A stretch of DNA of 64,000 bases, from the NCBI RefSeq assembly GCF_030580995.1, contig NZ_JAUQSZ010000007.1:62001-126000 (forward strand), in the 5' to 3' direction. Of this stretch, positions 26,519 to 34,942 are shown in pieces. Below the pieces are notes generated by a model. The model worked only from the letters and a program-made list of their open reading frames with translations, did not search any database and was not told the origin of the DNA. The first letter of the stretch is position 1, and each line of letters begins with the position of its first letter. The DNA is from Sphingomonas immobilis (GTDB lineage: Bacteria > Pseudomonadota > Alphaproteobacteria > Sphingomonadales > Sphingomonadaceae). The translations under genes and the position numbers were made by a program.

Positions 26519-28009
26519 ATGGCCACCGCACTCGTCCCACCCGCGTCGACTCCGCCCGAAACCCAGCTTCCGCAGAACGTGGAGGCGGAGGCGGCGATGC
26601 TCGGCGCGATGATGATCGACAATCGGCTGGCTGACGACCTGATCGACAAGCTCGAGCCCGAGCATTTCTTCGAGCCGCTGCATGGTCGCATCTTCGCGGC
26701 GATCCGCACCGCGCGCGGCAACGACATGCTCGCCTCGCCGGTGACGCTGCGGCCGATGTTCGAGAGCGATCCGGCGATGAAGGAGCTCGGCGGGCCGGCC
26801 TATCTCGCGCAGCTCACCGGCAGCGGTGCCGGGCTGATCGGCGCGCGGCAGTTCGCGTCGCAGATCTACGATCTCGCCATGCTGCGCACGCTGGTGACCG
26901 TCGGGCGCGGGCTGGTCGAACGCGCGATGGACACGTCGGAGGAGGTCAATCCGCGCGGGCAGATCGAGCTGGCCGAGGAAGAGCTGTTCAAGGTCGCGGG
27001 CGACAACGCATCCGAGACCGCGGTCAAGACCTTCGCCCAGGCGACGACGGCTGCGGTGAAGATGGCGCAGCGCGCGCTCAACTCGGGCGGCAACCTGTCG
27101 GGCATCACGACGGGGCTCGACAGCGTCAACGCCAAGATCGGCGGCATGCACCATTCGGATCTGATGATCCTCGCCGGGCGTCCGGGCATGGGCAAGACAT
27201 CGCTCGCCACCAACATCGCCTTCAACGCGGCGCAGCGCTACATGCGCGACCGCGCGGACGGCATCCCGCACAGCGAGTCTGTCGGCGCGAAGGTCGCATT
27301 CTTCAGCCTGGAAATGTCGGCCGACCAGCTCGCCACGCGCATCCTTTCGGAGCAAGCGCGGATCAGTTCCGAAGCGCTGCGCATGGGCAAGATCAGCCGC
27401 GCCGAGTTCAACCAGCTCGCCGCCGCCGCCGCCGATCTGGAGAATTTGCCGCTGTTCATCGACGATACGGCTGGCCTGACGATCGCGGCGCTGCACACGC
27501 GGATGCGACGGCTGCAGCGGCGGCACAATAACGAGATCGGGCTGGTGGTGATCGATTACCTCCAGCTGCTGACCGGCTCCGCCAAATCGTCGAGCGACGG
27601 GCGCGTGCAGGAAATCTCCGAGATCTCGCGCGGGCTCAAGACGCTGGCGAAGGACATGAACGTGCCGGTGATGGCGCTCTCGCAGCTCAGCCGCGCGGTC
27701 GAGCAGCGCGAGGACAAGCGCCCGCAGCTTTCGGATCTGCGCGAATCGGGATCGATCGAGCAGGACGCCGACATCGTCATGTTCGTGTACCGCGAGGATT
27801 ATTACGTCGCCGCCAAGGAGCCCAAGCGCCCGACCGAGGGCGACAGCGCCAAGATCTTCGAGGATCACGCGCAATGGGCGACCGACATGGAGCGCGTCTT
27901 CGGCCTCGCCGAGCTGATCGTTGCCAAGCAGCGCCACGGCGCGACCGGCAAGGTGGTGCTGAAGTTCGAGCCGACGATCACGCGGTTCAGTGATTACGTG
28001 GGCTATTGA
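26519..28009 (+). CDS. dnaB: Replicative DNA helicase
   Basis: A 496-residue hexameric helicase of the replication fork. The N-terminal primase-interaction domain (about 20-125) is followed by a linker and a RecA-like motor with Walker A AGRPGMGKTS, H1a FFSLEMSADQL, Walker B VVIDYLQLLTG and motif SQLSRAVEQREDKRPQLSDLR (arginine-finger region). No intein interrupts the motor. The ATG at 26519 is chosen over a longer open frame. Confidence 0.96.
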   Translation: MATALVPPASTPPETQLPQNVEAEAAMLGAMMIDNRLADDLIDKLEPEHFFEPLHGRIFAAIRTARGNDMLASPVTLRPMFESDPAMKELGGPAYLAQLTGSGAGLIGARQFASQIYDLAMLRTLVTVGRGLVERAMDTSEEVNPRGQIELAEEELFKVAGDNASETAVKTFAQATTAAVKMAQRALNSGGNLSGITTGLDSVNAKIGGMHHSDLMILAGRPGMGKTSLATNIAFNAAQRYMRDRADGIPHSESVGAKVAFFSLEMSADQLATRILSEQARISSEALRMGKISRAEFNQLAAAAADLENLPLFIDDTAGLTIAALHTRMRRLQRRHNNEIGLVVIDYLQLLTGSAKSSSDGRVQEISEISRGLKTLAKDMNVPVMALSQLSRAVEQREDKRPQLSDLRESGSIEQDADIVMFVYREDYYVAAKEPKRPTEGDSAKIFEDHAQWATDMERVFGLAELIVAKQRHGATGKVVLKFEPTITRFSDYVGY

Positions 28010-28072
28010 GGTTCACGCGGCGTTCAGTCCGGCCCGATCATCTTCCCGCATGACGCGGGTAGGAGCGTGACG

Positions 28073-28432
28073 ATGATGCGACGTGGAGCCTGGATCGCAA
28101 TCGCCCTGATGGCGGCGCCCATGCCCGCGACGGCGCAGTTCCGGGCGCCGGTCAAGGAATGGAGCCCGGCCGCGCCGGTCTATGCGGGCAGCGCCGACAC
28201 CGCGAAGATCCGCCGCGATATCGACCACGGGCGCAACGCCGGGCAACTCTCGCGCCGCGACGCTTACCGGCAGCGGCGCGAGGCCAATCAGATCGATACG
28301 CTCTCGGATCGCTACGGCGGCGACGGCATGTCGGACGCGGAAGCGCGGGAGCTGGATACGCGGGCGCGGGTGCTCGACGCTCAGGTCGCCGCACACCGCA
28401 CGCAGGCGATCACGACCGGCAAGAAGCCCTAG
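28073..28432 (+). CDS. Small secreted basic protein of unknown function
   Basis: A 119-residue protein with a signal peptide cleaved at about PATAQF (residue 22), followed by a charged helical region rich in Arg and Asp. ATG 28073 lies 7 bp after AGGAG. I do not recognise the family; the mature part (SADTAKIRRDIDHGRNAGQL and RVLDAQVAAHRTQ) looks like a short periplasmic helical bundle. It meets convergent cysH with a 4-bp overlap. Confidence 0.65.
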   Translation: MMRRGAWIAIALMAAPMPATAQFRAPVKEWSPAAPVYAGSADTAKIRRDIDHGRNAGQLSRRDAYRQRREANQIDTLSDRYGGDGMSDAEARELDTRARVLDAQVAAHRTQAITTGKKP

Positions 28433-29187
28433 AAAACGGGTTCTTCGCCCGGCTTCTCCGGCACATGGATGCCGCATTCCACCTTTTCCCACCCGCGCCA
28501 GCGGCCCGCGCGGGGGTCTTCGCCGGGCAGGACTTTACTGGTGCAGGGCTGGCAGCCGATCGAGGGATAGCCGTCCACTTCCAGCGGATGACGCGGCAGA
28601 TGCGTTTCCGCGAAATACGCCTCCAGATCGGCCTTCACCCAATCGCCAAGCGGATTGACCTTGAGGCGGCCGTCCTCGATCTCGAAGCGGGCGATGTTCT
28701 GGCGGGTCTGCGACTGGAACGCCTTGCGCCCGGAAATCCAGCTGTCGAGCCCCGCCTTGGCGCGCTTCAACGGCTCCACCTTGCGTATCTCGCAGCAGCC
28801 GTCGGGATCGTAGGACCAGCGCAGATCGGTGCCGTCTTTGGCGGCGAGCACGACCGGATCGGGTTCTACCGTCCAGCTGTTCTCGATGCCCAGCGTCTCG
28901 ACCAGAGTATCGCGATAGGCGAGCGTCTCCGGGAACATCTTGAGCGTATCGACGAACACCACCGGCACGCTCTTGTCGGCGCGGGCGACGAGATCGAGCA
29001 GCACCGCGCTCTCGGTGCCGAACGAGGACACCACTGCGGTGCGCCCGAGGATGCCCTCGGAAAACAGAGCGCGCAGCATCGACATCGTATCGACGCCCGC
29101 GAAGCGCGCGTTGAGCGCATCCGCATCGGCCTGAGTAAAGGCGGGGCGGGAGCCGATAATGTCGATCTTGCGGGCGGGTTCACCCAT
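28429..29187 (-). CDS. cysH: Adenylyl-sulfate (APS/PAPS) reductase with [4Fe-4S] cysteines
   Basis: A 252-residue assimilatory reductase that makes sulfite from activated sulfate. Nucleotide binding is shown by SSFGTESAVLLDLV and DTLKMFPETL. Four cysteines, C131/C132 and C212/C215 (CC...CxxC), form the cluster site of the bacterial APS reductase type, and C238 in VECGIH is the catalytic thiol. It follows the DUF934 gene with an 8-bp overlap in the cobA-DUF2849-cysI-DUF934-cysH operon. Confidence 0.93.
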   Translation of the reverse strand: MGEPARKIDIIGSRPAFTQADADALNARFAGVDTMSMLRALFSEGILGRTAVVSSFGTESAVLLDLVARADKSVPVVFVDTLKMFPETLAYRDTLVETLGIENSWTVEPDPVVLAAKDGTDLRWSYDPDGCCEIRKVEPLKRAKAGLDSWISGRKAFQSQTRQNIARFEIEDGRLKVNPLGDWVKADLEAYFAETHLPRHPLEVDGYPSIGCQPCTSKVLPGEDPRAGRWRGWEKVECGIHVPEKPGEEPVF

Positions 29188-29605
29188 GTCGCAGCTTCCA
29201 TACGGGAACGGCCCCATCGGCCGCACCCTGATATACGAACTCGTATCTTTCCAACGAGGCCTTGAGCGTCGCAGAATCGATTTCAGCGCGCGGAGCAAAA
29301 CTATCAAAGCCGCAACGGCGCATCAGCGGCACCTGATCGACCAGCACGTCGCCCTCGGCGCGAAGCTCGCCCGTGTAGCCGGCCTCGCGCAGCACGCGCG
29401 CGGTGGAATAGCCGCGCCCGTCGCGATAGGCGGGAAAGGCGACCTCGACCAAGGCGATGCGGTCGAGATGCGGGAGCAGCGCGCGGGCATCCTCGCCGGG
29501 CTCGATCCGCACGGCGGTGGCGTTCGATGCCCCAAGAAAGGCGTCGAGCGTGACTGCCGGTTCCTCGTGCGCCGCATCGTCGCGGTAGCGGAGCAGATCA
29601 CCCAT
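29180..29605 (-). CDS. DUF934 protein, sulfate-assimilation operon
   Basis: A 141-residue protein. The central VEVAFPAYRDGRGYSTARVLRE (about 70-92) and GDVLVDQVPLMRRCGFDSF are the DUF934 hallmark. The family is almost always encoded next to cysI and cysH and is thought to support sulfite reductase, perhaps as an electron-transfer adaptor; the mechanism is unproven. It starts 8 bp inside the end of cysI, with an AAGGAGG Shine-Dalgarno. Confidence 0.9.
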   Translation of the reverse strand: MGDLLRYRDDAAHEEPAVTLDAFLGASNATAVRIEPGEDARALLPHLDRIALVEVAFPAYRDGRGYSTARVLREAGYTGELRAEGDVLVDQVPLMRRCGFDSFAPRAEIDSATLKASLERYEFVYQGAADGAVPVWKLRHG

Positions 29606-31229
29606 AGAGAGCCTCCTTGAACGGCTCCATGCCGACGCGGCGATAGGTGTCGAGGAAACGCTCCCCGTCCGCGCGCACGCCGAGATAGACGTTTGTGACC
29701 TTCTCGACCGCATCGACGATGCCGTCCTCGTCGAAGCCGGGGCCGGTGATCTTGCCGAGGCTGGCGTCCTCCGCGCCCGATCCGCCGAGCAGGAGCTGGT
29801 AATTCTCGGTGCCCTTCTTGTCGACGCCGAGGATGCCGATGTGGCCGGCATGGTGGTGCCCGCAGGCGTTGATGCAGCCGCTGATCTTGAGCTTCAATTC
29901 GCCGAGGTCGCGCTGGCGGCCCTGATCGGCGAAGCGGCTCGCGATCTTCTGCGCGACCGGGATCGAGCGCGCGTTGGCGAGGCTGCAATAATCGAGGCCG
30001 GGGCAGGCGATGATATCGGTGATGAGATCGAGGTTGGCGGCGGCGAGGCCGGCGGCGTCGAGCGTTCGCCACACCTCGGGCAGATCGCGCACCGCGACGT
30101 GCGGCAGGACGATGTTCTGCGCATGCGTCACGCGGAGCTCGTCGAAACTGTATTTGGTGGCGAGATCGGCCATGACGTCGATCTGATCGGCCGAGGCGTC
30201 GCCGGGGATGTCGCCGGTCTTCTTCAGGCTGATGTTGACGATGGCATAGCCCGGCTGCTTGTGCGGCTTGACGTTCTGGTCGAGCCAGACGGCGAAATCG
30301 GGATCGGTGCGGTCGATCGCGTCGCTCGCGCCCGCGTCGAAGGCGGGGGGCGCGAAGAAGGCCGTGATGCGGTCGAACTCGGCCTGCGGCGGATCGATGC
30401 CGAGCGCCTTCACGGCGACGAATTCTTCCTCGACCTGGCGGCGGTATTCGTCGGCGCCGATCTCGTGGATCAGGATCTTGATGCGCGCCTTGTAGATATT
30501 GTCGCGCCGGCCGTAGCGATTGTAGACGCGCAGGCACGCCTCGACATAGCTGAGCAGATCGTCGGCGGTGACGAAGTTCTTGATCTCGGGCGCGATCATC
30601 GGCGTGCGGCCCATGCCGCCGCCGACGAAGATGCGCCCGCCGAGCACGCCGTCCTTCTTGACGAGCTGGATGCCGATATCGTGGAGGCGCATCGCCGCGC
30701 GGTCCTCGTCGGCGGCGATCACCGCGATCTTGAACTTGCGCGGCAGGTACGTGAACTCTGGGTGGAAGGTGCTCCACTGGCGCAGCAACTCCGCCCAGGG
30801 GCGCGGATCGGCGACCTCGTCGGCGGCCGCACCGGCGTATTGGTCCGACGAAATGTTGCGGATGCAATTGCCGCTGGTCTGGATGGCGTGCATCTCGACC
30901 GTTGCCAGCTCCGCGAGGATATCGGGGCATTCGTCGAGCTTGATCCAGTTGTACTGGATGTTCTGCCGCGTGGTGAAATGGCCGTAGCCGCGATCGTATT
31001 TGCGCGCGATGTGCGCCAGCATGTGCATCTGCGGGCCGGACAGCGTGCCGTAGGGCACGGCGACGCGCAGCATATAGGCGTGGAGCTGAAGGTAGAGGCC
31101 GTTCATCAGCCTGAGCGGCTTGAACTGATCCTCGGTGATCTCGCCGGCGAGGCGACGCTTCACCTGATCGCGGAATTCCTCGACGCGGGCATCGACGATC
31201 GACTGGTCGTATTTGTCGTATTGATACAT
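29598..31229 (-). CDS. cysI: Assimilatory sulfite reductase (nitrite/sulfite reductase family)
   Basis: A 543-residue siroheme/[4Fe-4S] enzyme reducing sulfite to sulfide with six electrons. Cluster cysteines are in CPGLDYC and GCINACGHHHAGHIG, the CX5C...CX3C arrangement; the siroheme-binding TRQNIQYN and SGNCIRNI are also present. It has the two-repeat ferredoxin-like fold of the family. No separate CysJ flavoprotein is near. Its upstream neighbour DUF2849 is separated by a 193-bp palindromic repeat. Confidence 0.93.
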   Translation of the reverse strand: MYQYDKYDQSIVDARVEEFRDQVKRRLAGEITEDQFKPLRLMNGLYLQLHAYMLRVAVPYGTLSGPQMHMLAHIARKYDRGYGHFTTRQNIQYNWIKLDECPDILAELATVEMHAIQTSGNCIRNISSDQYAGAAADEVADPRPWAELLRQWSTFHPEFTYLPRKFKIAVIAADEDRAAMRLHDIGIQLVKKDGVLGGRIFVGGGMGRTPMIAPEIKNFVTADDLLSYVEACLRVYNRYGRRDNIYKARIKILIHEIGADEYRRQVEEEFVAVKALGIDPPQAEFDRITAFFAPPAFDAGASDAIDRTDPDFAVWLDQNVKPHKQPGYAIVNISLKKTGDIPGDASADQIDVMADLATKYSFDELRVTHAQNIVLPHVAVRDLPEVWRTLDAAGLAAANLDLITDIIACPGLDYCSLANARSIPVAQKIASRFADQGRQRDLGELKLKISGCINACGHHHAGHIGILGVDKKGTENYQLLLGGSGAEDASLGKITGPGFDEDGIVDAVEKVTNVYLGVRADGERFLDTYRRVGMEPFKEALYG

Positions 31230-31249
31230 CAGAAAGCCCTGATTTTTTG

Positions 31250-31424
31250 CACGCGGAGGCGCGGAGCCGCGGAGAGAAGAAGGGGGTTCGCGCAGAGGCG
31301 CAGAGGACGCCGAGGCGATGCGCTGGCGGTGCGTCCGGGAGACCTTTCGAACGTCGCGATGAAAAGAGACGCGCTGCCGCGCGCGACATCCGCTCCGCGG
31401 CTCCGCGCCTCCGCGTGAACCATC
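31250..31424. repeat. Dispersed palindromic repeat inside the cys operon, copy 2
   Basis: Perfect 25-bp inverted arms (31250-31274 and 31393-31417; CACGCGGAGGCGCGGAGCCG core) enclose about 118 bp. The right half in reverse complement matches 17893-18003 at both ends (GGTTCACGCG..GGCGCGGAG and CGACGTTCGAAAGGTCTCC). It fills nearly all of the gap between DUF2849 and cysI, which are otherwise tightly packed neighbours in related genomes, so it looks like an insertion in the operon. Confidence 0.8.
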
Positions 31425-31713
31425 ACAGCACCACCTCGGGCGAAACCTCGGGCTTGAGCGTCAGGTCCATGCGCACCGTGGGGCCGAGCGCGCGGATGCG
31501 TTCCTTGATGTGGGCGGGGCGGGGGCCATCGGGCGTCGCGGCCGCGTCGATCACATAGGCGCCGTTGACGCGGCGGGCGGCCTGTTCCACCGCGAGGATC
31601 GCTTCGCCGTCGGTGCCGGTATCGGCGGCGTCCTCGACGTGGCGCGACCAGCCGCTTCCGGTCCACCAGATCACGTCGCCGCTCGGCAAGTCGTTCCCCG
31701 TCAACAGCTTCAC
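31423..31713 (-). CDS. DUF2849 protein, sulfate-assimilation operon
   Basis: A 96-residue protein from a GTG start that overlaps the cobA stop (GTGA). KLLTGNDLPSGDVIWWTG and the C-terminal IKERIRALGPTVRMDL match DUF2849, a short alphaproteobacterial family nearly always located between a siroheme methyltransferase gene and cysI. The role is unknown but must relate to sulfite reductase or siroheme supply. Confidence 0.88.
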   Translation of the reverse strand: MKLLTGNDLPSGDVIWWTGSGWSRHVEDAADTGTDGEAILAVEQAARRVNGAYVIDAAATPDGPRPAHIKERIRALGPTVRMDLTLKPEVSPEVVL

Positions 31714-32501
31714 GCAAAAGTCCCCTCTGCAACGCTCGCCCAGCGGCCGAGCCGGTCCTCGGCATCGGACAGTTCGACGACCTCGCCTACAACGATGATC
31801 GCCGGGCTCGCCACCTTTTCGCGCGCCATCATCGGCCCGAGATCGGCAAGGAGCGTGCGCAGCGCGCGCGCGCCAGAGAGCGTGCCGCGCTCCAGCACCG
31901 CGACGGGCATGTCGGGCGTGACGCCGTCGCGCATCAGCTTGTCGGCGATGTCGGAGGCGGTCGCGACGCCCATGTAGATGACGAGCGTGCGGCCCTTGCC
32001 GGCGAGGCCCGACCAGTCCTGATCGGCCAATCCCTTGCACTGGCCCGCGACGAAGCTGACCGCGCTGCTGTGATCACGGTGAGTGAGCGGCAACATCGCC
32101 TCCGCCGCGCAGCCGAGCGCGGCCGAGACGCCAGGAATGACTTCGACTGGAAGCCCGGCGGCGCGCACCGCCTCGACCTCTTCGCCGCCGCGCCCGAAGA
32201 TGAAGGGGTCGCCACCCTTCAGCCGCACGACGATCGCGCCGGTGCGGACATGGGCGATGATGAGCGCGTTGATCGATTCCTGCGGCAGCGTGTGGCGTGC
32301 GCGCTGTTTCGCGACCGAGATGCGTTGCGCCGTCGGCGGCGCGATATCGAGGACGCGCGGATCGATCAGCCCGTCGTGGACGACGATATCGGCGGCGCGC
32401 AACGCCTCGACCGCGCGCACGGTGAGCAGACGGGGATCGCCCGGCCCCGCGCCGACAAGGATCACGCGGCCGCGTGAGGTGGGATCGAGCAGGCTAGCCA
32501 T
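31710..32501 (-). CDS. cobA: Uroporphyrinogen-III C-methyltransferase (siroheme synthesis)
   Basis: A 263-residue SAM-dependent methylase that makes precorrin-2 from uroporphyrinogen III, the first siroheme-specific step. Signatures are ILVGAGPGDPRLLTVRA, VRLKGGDPFIFGRGGEE and the substrate-loop VIPGVSAALGCAA with PLTHRDHSSAVSFVAG. It lacks the CysG N-terminal dehydrogenase/ferrochelatase domain, so another gene must complete siroheme. It heads the cysI-cysH operon. Confidence 0.92.
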   Translation of the reverse strand: MASLLDPTSRGRVILVGAGPGDPRLLTVRAVEALRAADIVVHDGLIDPRVLDIAPPTAQRISVAKQRARHTLPQESINALIIAHVRTGAIVVRLKGGDPFIFGRGGEEVEAVRAAGLPVEVIPGVSAALGCAAEAMLPLTHRDHSSAVSFVAGQCKGLADQDWSGLAGKGRTLVIYMGVATASDIADKLMRDGVTPDMPVAVLERGTLSGARALRTLLADLGPMMAREKVASPAIIVVGEVVELSDAEDRLGRWASVAEGTFA

Positions 32502-32578
32502 GATCGACCCATGAGCGAAGCCGGGGGATCGGGCAACCGGACGGATGCTTTTGCGGGGTGTAGGGAAACTTCTGGCAA

Positions 32579-32710
32579 GTATCCTCCCCCACAAGGGGGA
32601 GGTGTCGCCGCAGGCGACGAAGGGAGCGGATGCGGAACAGTCGCGAGGACGCCGCCGTCCTCCCGCTCCGTCAGGCTACGCCTGCCACCTCCCCCTGGCG
32701 GGGGGAGGTT
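32579..32710. repeat. Palindromic CCTCCCC-type intergenic repeat
   Basis: CCTCCCCCACAAGGGGGAGG at the left and CCACCTCCCCCTGGCGGGGGGAGG-type sequence at the right bracket a segment with GTCGCCGCAGGCGAC and GGCTACGCCTG mini-palindromes; AGGGAGCGG and CCGCTCCGT also face each other. It lies between cobA and the 59-residue gene. It is a compound hairpin element with no coding potential that I can support. Confidence 0.75.
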
Positions 32711-32712
32711 TT

Positions 32713-32892
32713 CTACGCCGCCTTGCCCTCCAGCTCGGCCGCGCGCTGCGACAGACGGAGCGCCTCGTCGATCAGTTCGGCGGCGAAATCGGGGGTCTTT
32801 TCGCGCACGGCGATGGTCAGGCAGTTGCCTGCCTGCTGACGGAGCTTCGCGGATCGGGTGAGGGTAGCGGTCGGCTTCTTGTCTTGGGTCAC
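32713..32892 (-). CDS. Small protein of unknown function (59 residues)
   Basis: Starts at GTG 32892, giving MTQDKKPTATLTRSAKLRQQ at the N-terminus and ending ELIDEALRLSQRAAELEGKA. It is basic at the start and helical at the end, like small nucleic-acid or complex-assembly factors, but I do not recognise it. No strong Shine-Dalgarno is visible. The stop codon abuts the palindromic repeat. Confidence 0.5.
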   Translation of the reverse strand: MTQDKKPTATLTRSAKLRQQAGNCLTIAVREKTPDFAAELIDEALRLSQRAAELEGKAA

Positions 32893-32942
32893 GCATCCGA
32901 TAATCGCCGAATCGGGGGCCAGGTTCCGCCGTTCGTCGCAAG

Positions 32943-33290
32943 TTAAGGACGTTCGCCGAAAGCCTTGCGCTGGGTCTTGCCCGCCTTGTCCCACCAGGCG
33001 CGGCGGATGACGGTGGCGATGCGTTCCGGATCTTGGCTGCCGTATCGGACGAGCAGGCCGGGCCAGTTCTCGTAGTGTTTCGTCTGCCAGAAGGTATCGG
33101 GATCGGTTTCGAGCAGCACCGCCTTTTCGTCGTGCGGGCTGGGGACGTGGAAGCTGCCCTCCTCATGTCCCTGCGAGACGAACGCCTTCTTGTTCACCTT
33201 CGGTGCGGGCTGGTTGTAGAAGCTTTCCATATAGGTGTCGGGCAGGGTGAGGGCAAAGGCGACGACATCGTCCCAGCTATCGAAAAGCAT
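32943..33290 (-). CDS. MmcQ/YjbR-family protein
   Basis: A 115-residue DUF1801/YjbR-type protein. It starts MLFDSWDDVVAFALTLPDTY and has the KVNKKAFVSQG and WQTKHYENWPGLLVRYG segments typical of MmcQ/YjbR proteins with a double-wing DNA-binding-like fold; their biochemical role is unknown. The longer upstream frame reads through a palindromic repeat and is not used. Confidence 0.82.
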   Translation of the reverse strand: MLFDSWDDVVAFALTLPDTYMESFYNQPAPKVNKKAFVSQGHEEGSFHVPSPHDEKAVLLETDPDTFWQTKHYENWPGLLVRYGSQDPERIATVIRRAWWDKAGKTQRKAFGERP

Positions 33291-33295
33291 TCCCG

Positions 33296-33388
33296 CCCCC
33301 GTTCGCCCTGAGCTTGTCGAAGGGCTGTCTTTTTTCTCTATCGTAGCAAAAGAAGTACAGGGCTTCGACAAGCTCAGCCCGAACGGGG
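33296..33388. repeat. Palindromic repeat (GCCCTGAGCTTGTCGAAGGGC family)
   Basis: Arms at 33296-33329 (GTTCGCCCTGAGCTTGTCGA..) and 33357-33388 (..TCGACAAGCTCAGCCCGAAC) are inverted copies around a 27-bp T-rich spacer. The right arm contains the last codons and stop of rarA. A fragment resembling CCTGAGC..GG.GGAAGGGC occurs within valS at 60340-60360. Confidence 0.88.
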
Positions 33389-34708
33389 AGGGGTGTCGTC
33401 CTCATTCTTCAGCTCCGCCCACCACGCCATGCGCTCGGCGATGCGCTTTTCCATGCCGCGGTCGGTGGGGGTGTAGAAGGTCTGCGGCGCCATCTCCTCG
33501 GGCCAGTAATCGGAGCCCGAGAAACCCGCATCGGTATCGTGATCATAGGCATAGCCCTTGCCGTAGCCGATCTCCTTCATCAGCTTGGTCGGCGCGTTGA
33601 GAATGTTCTGCGGCGGCATCAGCGAGCCGGTTTCCTTCGCGCTGCGCCAGGCACTTTTTTGCGCAACATAGGCGGCGTTCGATTTGGGCGCGGTGGCGCA
33701 ATAGAGGCAGGCCTGCACGATCGCGAGCTCGCCCTCCGGGCTGCCGAGGAAATCGTAGGCGTCCTTGGCGGCGAGGCACACCGTGAGCGCATTCGAGTCC
33801 GCGAGGCCGATATCCTCGCTCGCGAAACGGACGATACGGCGCAGCACGTAGAGCGGCTCCTCGCCTGCCGTCAGCATCCGCGCGAGATAATAGAGCGCCG
33901 CCTGCGGGTCGCTCCCGCGCAGCGATTTGTGCAGCGCGGAGATGAGGTTGTAATGCCCCTCACGGTCCTTGTCGTAGACGGCGACGCGGCGTTGCAGGAA
34001 CGCCGACAGACCGGCGGGATCGAGCGGTTCGGGCAGATCGACCGAGAACAATGTCTCGGCCTGGTTGAGCAGGAAGCGGCCGTCGCCGTCCGCGCTGGCG
34101 ACGATCGCCTCGCGCGCTGCCGGCGTGAGCGGGAGCGGGCGTTCCTCCAGCGCCTCGCCGCGTTCCAGCAGCAGTTCGAGCGCGGCGGCATCGAGGCGGC
34201 GCAGGATCAGCACCTGCGCGCGGCTGAGCAAGGCGGCATTGAGTTCGAAGCTCGGATTCTCGGTGGTCGCGCCGACGAGGGTGACCGTGCCGTCCTCGAC
34301 GAAGGGCAGGAAGCCGTCCTGCTGCGCGCGGTTGAAGCGGTGGATCTCGTCCACGAACAGGAGCGTGCGCTTGCCGAGCTTCGCATGTTCGCGCGCCTCG
34401 GCGAAGGCCTTCTTGAGGTCCGCCACGCCCGAGAACACCGCCGAGATCGCGACGAAGCGCAGGCCCACGGCGTCGGCGAGCAGCCGCGCGATGGTGGTCT
34501 TGCCGGTGCCGGGCGGGCCCCACAGGATCATCGACGACAGGCGTCCGGCCGCGACCATCCGCCCGATCGCGCCTTCGGCGCCGGTGAGGTGATCCTGACC
34601 GACGACATCCGACAGCGCACGCGGACGGAGGCGATCGGCAAGGGGCGCACCCTCGGGTAGCGGCGCCTCGGGCGCGGGTGGATCATAGGCTGCGAAGAGG
34701 TCGGGCAT
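33374..34708 (-). CDS. rarA: Replication-associated recombination protein A (AAA+ ATPase)
   Basis: A 444-residue MgsA/RarA ATPase acting at stalled replication forks. Walker A is WGPPGTGKTT, Walker B LLFVDEIHRFN, sensor 1 GATTENPSFELN, and the C-terminal MgsA tetramerisation domain has SLRGSDPQAALYYLARM and NAPTKLMKEIGYGKGYAYDHD. The ATG at 34708 begins MPDLFAAYDPPA. The final codons (PPRSG-stop) fall inside the right arm of a dispersed repeat, so the natural C-terminus has been rewritten by it. Confidence 0.95.
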   Translation of the reverse strand: MPDLFAAYDPPAPEAPLPEGAPLADRLRPRALSDVVGQDHLTGAEGAIGRMVAAGRLSSMILWGPPGTGKTTIARLLADAVGLRFVAISAVFSGVADLKKAFAEAREHAKLGKRTLLFVDEIHRFNRAQQDGFLPFVEDGTVTLVGATTENPSFELNAALLSRAQVLILRRLDAAALELLLERGEALEERPLPLTPAAREAIVASADGDGRFLLNQAETLFSVDLPEPLDPAGLSAFLQRRVAVYDKDREGHYNLISALHKSLRGSDPQAALYYLARMLTAGEEPLYVLRRIVRFASEDIGLADSNALTVCLAAKDAYDFLGSPEGELAIVQACLYCATAPKSNAAYVAQKSAWRSAKETGSLMPPQNILNAPTKLMKEIGYGKGYAYDHDTDAGFSGSDYWPEEMAPQTFYTPTDRGMEKRIAERMAWWAELKNEDDTPPRSG

Positions 34709-34755
34709 CGGGAACAGATAGGGACTTTCGTCGATCTCCGCCACACTTGCTCCGC

Positions 34756-34838
34756 CGTCACCCCGGCCTTGAGCGGGATCCCGCTGCCTTTCCAACGCCG
34801 CACAACAAGCGAGACCCCGGGTCAAGCCCGGAGTGACG
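34756..34838. repeat. Degenerate palindromic repeat upstream of rarA
   Basis: CGTCACCCCGGCCTTGAGCG (from 34756) faces CCCGGGTCAAGCCCGGAGTGACG (to 34838) as imperfect inverted arms, with a related design to the purC-purS element. It occupies most of the leader between rarA and the padR promoter. Confidence 0.75.
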
Positions 34839-34869
34839 AAGGGCCAATAGCGAATGATAAAAACATTCC

Positions 34870-34907
34870 AAGATATATCTTGACTCCTCTGCATTGCGAT
34901 ATATCTT
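34870..34907 (+). promoter_or_regulatory. padR promoter with two GATATATC operator-like sites
   Basis: A perfect 12-bp palindrome AAGATATATCTT (34870-34881) and a second GATATATCTT (34898-34907) overlap a candidate -35 TTGACT (34880-34885) and -10 TATCTT (34902-34907, 16-bp spacing). PadR repressors commonly bind ATAT-containing palindromes at their own promoter, so autorepression is likely. Confidence 0.6.
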
Positions 34908-34942
34908 AGTGCCATCGTAGAGACTCAGAAAGGTAACGATAG

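Noticed and set aside
31250-31424. CRISPR-like repeats in the cys operon gap
   Set aside because: The repeats are two inverted arms and degenerate GGCGCAGAGG iterations, not regularly spaced direct repeats, and no cas gene is present.
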